DNA from: Thelephora terrestris
Lineage: Eukaryota > Basidiomycota > Agaricomycetes > Thelephorales > Thelephoraceae
Length of the DNA stretch: 64,000 bases
Reading direction: 5' to 3'
NCBI GenBank assembly: GCA_015956445.1
Contig: WIUZ02000014.1
Span: 496,001-560,000 of the forward strand
The notes beneath the pieces are model-generated. The model did no database searches, was not told the DNA's origin, and saw nothing but the letters and a program-made list of their open reading frames with translations. This document shows, piece after piece, positions 57,315 through 64,000 of this stretch (positions within the stretch are counted from its first letter, which is position 1; the number at the start of each line of letters is the position of its first letter). The position numbers and the translations under genes were made by a program.

Positions 57315-60308
57315 ATGGCCTCATTCAATCCAGGCCTATCGGAACCACAAAACACTAAACCAAAGCCAAAGAAAAGTGAGATCTTGTAGCTTGTTGCCGA
57401 GTCATTGCCTGATATCCGCGTGAGCCAGTCTTCTCAAACAATGTGCCGCCGGGGTTGCATTACCTTCCACACGATCCGAAGTCTGATGGCTTTCTGGACT
57501 TGTTCCGGTCATTCTTGCTTTCGAAGGACGAACGAAAGGCTATCCTTGCCTTAGCTGAAGAAGATGCGAAGGTTTTCATTGAAATCATCGACAGGGTACG
57601 TTTCTCTCGGATGGCCTCTGGCGCTTGTTCGGTGGATGATCTGTCTCTGTACATCAAGGTATTCCGAGTACTGCGACTGGACAACGAACTCAGAGAAATT
57701 ACTTTCCGTGTCCTCGTACATTTATGTAGCAGGATAGGACGCCTTCCTGACTCCTATTTGGTATCTGATAAGTTCGACCTCTCCGGGATACCTTACGCTT
57801 CCGGTGGCTTCTCCGATGTTTGGAAGGGATCGTTCAGAGGGAAGAGCGTTGCGGTGAAGTCGTTGAAAATCTCAGATTTTGGCGACATAATCCGAATCCG
57901 TCAGGTTGGAAACCAAACCACTGCTTCTTGTCCAGGTTCATTCACACACCGTGCAGCGTTTTTGCAAAGAGGTTGTCACGTGGAAAAACCTGTCTCATCC
58001 CAACGTTCTCAACCTCATTGGGGTCCTTGATACCCTTGAGGAGGGGAGGTTCTCTGTGATTTCCGAATGGATGGCCAACGGTGACCTCACGCAGTACGTC
58101 CGTACCAACGCTGGCAATCACCTGAAACTGGTAGGCTACCACCGCGCGATTCCAGTTGTCACCACTTACCGAGCGCCTTATAGCTCGCAGATGCCGTAGA
58201 AGGACTGCGGCATCTTCACAAATCCGGCATCGTACATGGCGACTTGAAGGGTGTGCGTCTTCTAGTCAGGATCCCACAAATGCCCCTCATGTGATTCTTT
58301 AGGCCAATATCCTGATCACCGATACCGAACCCGTCTCTGCATGCCTGTCGGACTTCGGATGTACGACCATCGTGTATGACCCAGGCTTTGGGATGGAGCC
58401 ATTAGAATCTGAAGTGTATGGAGGGACTACTCCTTTCATGGCACCGGAGCGCCTTGTCCCGTCCAAGTTTGGACTGGAAGATGGTACACCCACGATGGAA
58501 GCCGACATATACGCGATGGCAATGACGATATACCAGGTGCTCACTGGGACGCTACCATTCGGCAAACGGACTGGGCCTGAGGTGATGTTTCAGCTCTTGG
58601 GAGGAGTGAGACCCTCTAAGCCCAAGAACGCGCTGGAACTTGGCCTCTCTGACGAGGTCTGGAAACTGCTTGAAGACTGCTGGCAAACAGATCGTCAGCT
58701 TCGGCCGCCTGTGAACGATGTCTTGGGCCATGTCAGGTCAGCAGCCTCGGCCTGCGGTACGCTCCCCCCTGTTGGGGGTGTCGCCCGACGAGACAGGGAC
58801 CCCGCTTCAGACTTCGCAAAGTTCGGTGAGTCTCTTGCACAATTGCCCAGCGACGTCAAATTCATAAGGTGCCGTAGATCAACTGTTCGCTGATTTGATA
58901 CCCGGTGAGCTCCCTCTTCCATCCCACCTCTGCCAAAGGCCAATGTTGTGTGGAATTGTCGTTCCAGAAGGTATAGGCAGCGGCCGTGAGTACGTTCCTT
59001 CGCCCTACTTCTCCAGTGCTCTCACGAACTCCCAACCAGGCCAAATGGAACAAACGCCGGGTGGTGTGTCTTTCTTCGCCCTAGGCGAGGAACACTTTCT
59101 TACCACCATTTCCAGTAGCTGATTCTGACAACGATTGGGACATCCCGGGAGACAAATTGCCAGCCCGTTCGTCATCCAGTCATTCCATCCATCCCCCTTC
59201 AAGTGCCGCAGGGGAAGATGTTGTTAGTGGTTCCCTCAGCGGTAACGACTACGACAGAGTTGTTGCCCTGGACCCGCTACCGGTACCCGCCGACTGCTTC
59301 TCTCAAGTTACGAACGAGATATTGGACCTCACCGATCAAGTCGCGTCCGTCGCTCTTTTCGGGTCGATCGGCGTCGGCAAGTCTTTCGTGGCCCGCACGG
59401 TCTTGGATCACGGCCAAACCAAAGCCAAGTATGGCGAAAATCGTTACTTTGTGCGTTGTGATGACCTCATGAACTCGCTAGAGGGTTTTATTGAGTGCCT
59501 ATCCGGTGCCATTTACACCGACGCGACACAACTCCAGTTACGTCTCCAGTCCTCCCCTCCACTCATCTTGTTACTCGACGGTGTGGATTCTGTCCTCGAC
59601 CCACTGACTCCCGAGGCTGAGGAAATGCATGCATGGATAGAAGAATTCGGCGGCTATGAGCACGTCTGCCTAGTCACTACCAGCAGGATTTATCCAGATA
59701 TCCATGGTTTCCATCGGGTCAAAGTACCAACTCCCCCCGAGGATGGCGCACGAGACATCTTCTACAGCCTCTGTAACCTGCACAGATCGCCTGCAGTGGA
59801 CGCTCTCATCGCGGGACTGGACTACAACCCATTTTCTATCGAATTGCTCGCTAGGTCCACACGCGAAAACAGCTGGGACGAACAGATGCTGTTGAAGGCG
59901 TGGGATGACCGGAAGAGTGTGCTGAGAACGCGCTATTACCAGGGCCTCAAGGAGATGATTGAGCCGGTGTTACGTTCCCCGAGGATAAAAGAGCAGACAA
60001 TGGCTCGGGATATACTTGAGGCCGTCGCATCGTTTCAATCTGGGATTAGAGAATGCCAATTGGAGGGGATATTTAGCAAAAAAAGCGGAGTAAAAGAGGT
60101 GGTCGATGTGCTTTGCGTATTCTCCCTCATTTCTCGCCGACACGGAGATCTGAAAATGCCTTCACCACTCCAGTTCTACTTCCTGGAATCTATGTTAGTA
60201 TATGCGGAAACGGAGGAAGTTATCAGATGGGACGATGACTGTATGCCTGCGCAAGGGGGTATGTCATTCTTGAATTCATTCCACGGCTGTCGAGTGACAA
60301 TCTTTTGA
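57315..60308 (+). CDS. KNL: protein kinase fused to STAND/NB-ARC-like NTPase
   Basis: Multi-exon gene. N-terminal helical part with VHLCSRIGRLPDSYLVSDKF leads into a kinase: GGFSDVWKGSF, VAVKSLK, RFCKEVVTWKNL, HGDLKG-ANIL, LSDFGCTT, MAPERL; all catalytic residues present. After the C-lobe, three small introns join GAVDQLFADLIP, EGIGSGRQMEQTP and VADSDNDWDIPGDK, leading into an NTPase exon (about 59116-60308) with Walker A FGSIGVGKSF, Walker B LILLLDGVDSV, sensor CLVTTSRIYP and a GLPL-like YNPFSIELLA. Agaricomycete STAND proteins have this NTPase but usually end in TPRs; here none follow. Splicing may add exons up to 60879. Role unknown; NLR-like sensing is inference. Confidence 0.78.
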
Positions 60309-60687
60309 AGTGCTACCTGTTTGTACCCGTGGACCCCCAATCTATCTACTATCATCTCCCACAAACTCATGCTCTAGCGTTCTAGAGGAAACTGATTGTG
60401 CGTCTCTACGACTGCGTATGTCCTTCCCGCTCCATCTGCACTGTGTGACTCATCTCACAGGTCCTTCTGTCTCCACCCATGACCTCCCAGGTAGAGGCCC
60501 ACCTCAGACTCCACGCCTCGATGCTCCCCGACGAAGGAAATGGTTGAGAAGGCTGCCGAAAATGGTAAAAAAAAGTAAACACCACGGTCCAGTTTCTTAC
60601 CTTTTTATGACTGACCCCATGAACTCCTTTCCGATAGGGCTCCTTGCTCTCTTCGGTCGCTGGATGACACCCACGACTATTATCGAT

Positions 60688-60831
60688 GTACAAGAAGGCC
60701 TTGCGAATGTTCCGCTTGCCGCCGTACAAGAAAATCCTACGAACATCCCGCGTACTACCCTACAAGAAAATCCTGCAAACACGTCGCCCGCTGCCGCACA
60801 AGAAGACCTTGTAAATACGCCTCCTATTGAC
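60688..60831 (+). repeat. Four tandem 36-base repeats (12 residues each)
   Basis: Units start at 60688, 60724, 60760 and 60796; each begins with (g/c)(t/c)acaagaa. In the open frame 60310-60879 they read VQEGLANVPLAA, VQENPTNIPRTT, LQENPANTSPAA, AQEDLVNTPPID. Length is kept at a multiple of three and changes mostly conserve the Q-E...N-x-P pattern. This may be the coding tail of KNL or a separate small gene. Confidence 0.7.
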
Positions 60832-60879
60832 CTACAGCAACAAATTTTGCCCGAGCCAGTAGCGTATGAGTTGGACTAG

Positions 60880-61375
60880 GAAACCATTGCCCCCGAATTT
60901 CTATTCAGATGCGCCTGTCTACCTGTATATATATTACGCGAACGTTTTGGACCTCCCTTTACATTTACTTTTTTGTAAACACCTTTGTCGCCATACCTTC
61001 GAAATAGTGTTTCGATGTGGGACGGAAACACTCTCATCAGTCAACGATTCCCCCATGACCGACAGTATAAGGTAAGTCAACATCATATAGTATAGACCTA
61101 GATATGCAATGGATATGCAATGTAAGGTCAGTCTTGTGCAGGCGCAGCACGATGATGTTGCTCCGCGCCATGGAGAATCCGAGGCTGGAGGGGTTTTGTA
61201 CTTCCAACCGAACTGCAAGCCGAGAGTCACACGAATAGGAACAGCATAGCGTTCGCGAATGTGGTGTTCTTGGGGGCTCTAGATTTGCTTTGACTCATTT
61301 CTACGGCGAATATGCGGGCAATAAAACCAGGGTGAGCCCAAGTTCCAGCCTAAGGGGATGACACACAATATAATT
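60880..61375 (+). other. Intergenic between convergent KNL and TKP3
   Basis: About 0.5 kb, AT-rich, no supported gene; presumably the two 3' ends. Confidence 0.45.
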
Positions 61376-64000
61376 CTAAGAAGAGCCCGCCGGGAACAGC
61401 CTGAACCTTTCTCGGATCGTTTGGAAACTATTCCGATTTGGGAACTTGGCACCCTTCCCCTTCTTGGATTCCTGTCCCCGACGAGGAGCGGCGGTGGTGG
61501 ACGTAGGAGAAGATCCCTCCAAGATTCTTCGAACTTCTTCCGACACCTCCTCGAAGTCCGGCTCAGTGTCGCTGGACGACAGCACCGTGCTATCAGCTTA
61601 AAGAGTATAAATTTCAGATTCTCCGGTTCCACGACGAGAAGAGGGAATGCACGGACCGTCAGTTGTGATAGCCTCAGGTGAGGGGTCCCACGTTTCAGCT
61701 TCTTTCTCTAACTGTGCCTGAATGAGGGAGATAGGCGGCCGCATGGAGGGCGTCGACTCGTATTCTCTGTTCCACGATTGGTGCAGTAATTCCCATAGTG
61801 CACCAGAAAATACTCCTCTTGGGCGCTCAGGTCGTTTTCCATCAAGAATGTACATGTGAATGGCATAGTCTGTGATGTGATCGAACGGTCGACGTCGTGT
61901 TACAACCTTTCACTCATTTTTAAGTGGCGGTGAATAAAAATGTAGGACGAATGGCTCAATCACCTCGAGTACTGTCATTCCCAGCGCGTAGACATCCGTG
62001 CTCTTTGATGGTAGTCGTTTCCGGGATTTATCCCCAAACCCAAACCTCTCCGGGTGTAAGCATTCTGGCGCACTCCATCGAAGCGTTCCCTCTTCGTCAC
62101 CAGGCCATGGGGTGTCGCCGGATGAGTCCTCTGAGTCCTCGATGATTCTTGCAAGCCCGAATTCTGCTAGGCGAGGGCGATGATCGGAGTCGATAAGGAT
62201 ATTGACCTACAGAGGGTGGGTTAGTTTTGAGCAGCTTCAACTCGTAATTATGCGCCTTACACCCGCAAGGTCACCATGAACAAAATCGTGATCGTGAAGG
62301 AATTGCAAACCTTGGGCGACACCTACCAGCTATTCGCTCGTCATGATCCAGCAAGTTTTCCGTAGGCTCGCAGATACTCACCAAGGCAAAAGGATTCTCT
62401 TCAAGGCGGTTCCTGAGAAATTCCATGATGTTCCCGTTTTCCATCCACGGAGATACAAGGCAGAATGGCTGCCACAGCAGAGTTGCCCCGAGGAACGGTA
62501 AAATATTATCGTGACGGAGCCACTTCCAGCCCACCACCTCCTTCGCAATCTACCCCGGAAGGTGAGAGGCGATTGGGGTTGAGTGAACACACAAGATTCG
62601 CACCGTGCGGGTGACCACTGGATCTGCATCGAGCGTATCTGTCCTGAGAACTTTCACCACAACCTTTTGCCCCTCGTAGGTCGCTTTGTAGACATACGCA
62701 AAACCATCTCTGCTGAATGGCTTCGTGCTGACCTCTTCTAGCTCCCCAGCAAGAAAGAACGATCGAGGAAGAACTCCTGAGGCTCCACACAGCTTTTGCA
62801 GGCTTCGGAGAGACTTCCTTGTGTTTTTACTGAGTCCGACACGGTCAAGAGCCTGGCGTATAGGGTTAACACTCTAGTTGTTCTGGTCTTGCACATGCTT
62901 GCGCACCCGGGCTATGTCATCCGCAATTTTCTGTACCTTCTCAGGCTCTATGCCCATCACTTCCAGTGACTGGAACCCGGCAGAACTCGCAAGCAGGAAA
63001 GCACTGGCGTCCGCTGTCCAGTTTTTCGCTACCCTGTTTAAACAAGCCACTACTTGGCCGACCTTCGGCCGTGACGAAGCATTTTCTGTCCAACACGTCT
63101 CCAATAAATTCCAAATCTCATTCGTGATGCCTAAACTCTCTGAGTTTTTTGGCCGAGGGGGGCGCTCGCCCTCGAGGACAAAGTGGAGTGCAGCCCCTGG
63201 TTTTTGTCGACCCGAGAATGGTGGGGAGCCGGACAGCACCTATCGCCGATACCTGAATCAGTTCCCGCTAGTGCAATGGAATGAGCAAGCTACATACCTC
63301 ATATATGACCATAGCGAACGCATATACATCACGCCCACGCCTGTCGTTCTCGAGGGTTAGGAGCTCTTGGGCAGTCCAGTTAATTGATTCTCTCGTCAGG
63401 AAGAAGGGGTCAAATATGACCGACGTAAGACCATAATCGGACAGAAGGGCATGTGGTGAAGGGGCATCACTGATGAGTATATTTGACTGCAAGCACCCTC
63501 AATACGGACCTCGCTTCGCACCATGGGCAACGAGATGACTTACACTCCTGAGATTTCCATGAATTACACCGCTATGATGTAGATACTCCAAGCCGTTCGA
63601 TACGTCAATCAACTGTTGACGAACGTTCGTGAGTACTCTCAAGACGTAGATTTTCGGCCGCGACGTACCAGATTAAGGCGATTGGCTTCCGGATTTTTCC
63701 TCGTGAAGCCAATGATGTTTCCATTCTCCAACCATGGGGACACCATGCCGAGTTGATTGCCCATACAAGCGCCATAAAACGGAAGTATGTTCTTATGGCG
63801 CAGCTGCTTCCAGAGCACAATCTCTTTACAGAACCTCTGACCAAGGCGCAACCCGCGTCAGCGATGGCTGGATTAGTATCAGCCGGGGCAAGCGGTACCT
63901 TAGTGATCTCAGCTTTGTTATCATCCTTGAAGGTTCTAAGGAGCTTGATGGCCACATTCTCTCCCCTCCAGCTCCCTTTCCGTAAGTCTGCGTATGCACG
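61376..64000 (-). CDS. TKP3: tandem pseudokinase-kinase (partial, 5' end off window)
   Basis: Inverted relative of TKP1/TKP2, entering from the right edge inside domain 1. Domain 1: RAYADLRKGSW in place of the Gly loop, VAIK, RFCKEIVLWKQL, HGNLRS-SNIL (Asn for Asp), LLSDYGL, NWTAQELL; predicted inactive. Linker LDRVGLSKNT and LQKLCGASGVLPRSF. Domain 2: RDGFAYVYKATY, VVVKVLR, AKEVVGWKWL, HGDLAG-VNILI, and LAEFGLARI where DFG has become EFG; then GTLRWSAPE. So domain 2 keeps the catalytic Asp but has lost the DFG Asp. The tail is acidic then basic (EESEEV-like, KKGKGAKFPNRNS, IRERFRLFPAGSS). The coding end at 61376 is clear; the last join (about 61653-61600) is tentative. Confidence 0.78.

Noticed and set aside
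59157-60308. STAND NTPase as a separate gene
   Set aside because: There is no ATG or promoter-sized gap before it, and small introns carry the kinase frame straight into this exon. Kept as a refutation test.
1-64000. Transposons, LTR elements and virus-like elements
   Set aside because: No transposase, integrase, reverse transcriptase or capsid-like frame, and no long terminal repeats were seen on either strand.

Overview
The window looks like nuclear DNA of a basidiomycete fungus, most likely an Agaricomycete. Genes are dense and on both strands, and most are cut by many short introns (about 40-70 bases, GT-AG). Housekeeping proteins match fungal families closely, and several families present are typical of Agaricomycetes (TKL-like kinases with an HGDLKGANIL loop, F-box-like proteins, P450s, a DUF7587-like protein). 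The species cannot be named from the sequence. No transposase, reverse transcriptase, LTR or CRISPR array was seen.

Layout, left to right. 1-40 kb is a mostly ordinary core region: a sacsin/HSP90-type ATPase (DUF3684, cut by the left edge), recyclin-1 between two inverted tRNA-Pro genes, the APC/C activator CDC20, a cytochrome P450, the splicing factor CLF1 and the E2 enzyme RAD6 (divergent pair), an F-box-like protein, a tiny cysteine-rich protein, a Fic/Doc-domain protein, a ZZZ3-type Myb protein, a WW-domain protein, a universal stress protein, a zf-4CXXC_R1 protein, the replication-fork factor TOF1, the SPOUT methyltransferase SFM1, a Nudix hydrolase, a DUF7587-like protein, a mitochondrial-looking protein with an RnpA-like core, and the GPI-anchor gene GPI11.

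40-64 kb is a kinase-rich accessory region. It has three related genes (named here TKP1, TKP2, TKP3). Each encodes two kinase-like domains in series: a first domain whose catalytic Asp is Asn (HGN instead of HGD/HRD) and a second domain that keeps the Asp. TKP1 and TKP2 are co-oriented paralogues; TKP3 is inverted and cut by the right edge. Between TKP2 and TKP3 lies a gene that joins one intact kinase domain to a STAND/NB-ARC-like NTPase (named KNL here). Between TKP1 and TKP2 sit a small zinc-finger gene, an unrecognised gene, the Paf1-complex gene RTF1 and a secreted alginate-lyase-like gene. A decayed partial copy of the 5' end of RTF1 lies just upstream of TKP1.

The pseudokinase-kinase plus kinase-NTPase set is the candidate undescribed system. 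Its parts resemble JAK (JH2-JH1) and the plant tandem-kinase immune proteins in domain order, and fungal NLR-like proteins in the NTPase half. A role in sensing or self/non-self defence is inference only; nothing in the sequence proves it. Exon joins were worked out by eye from splice signals and protein similarity, so spans are firmer than individual junctions.
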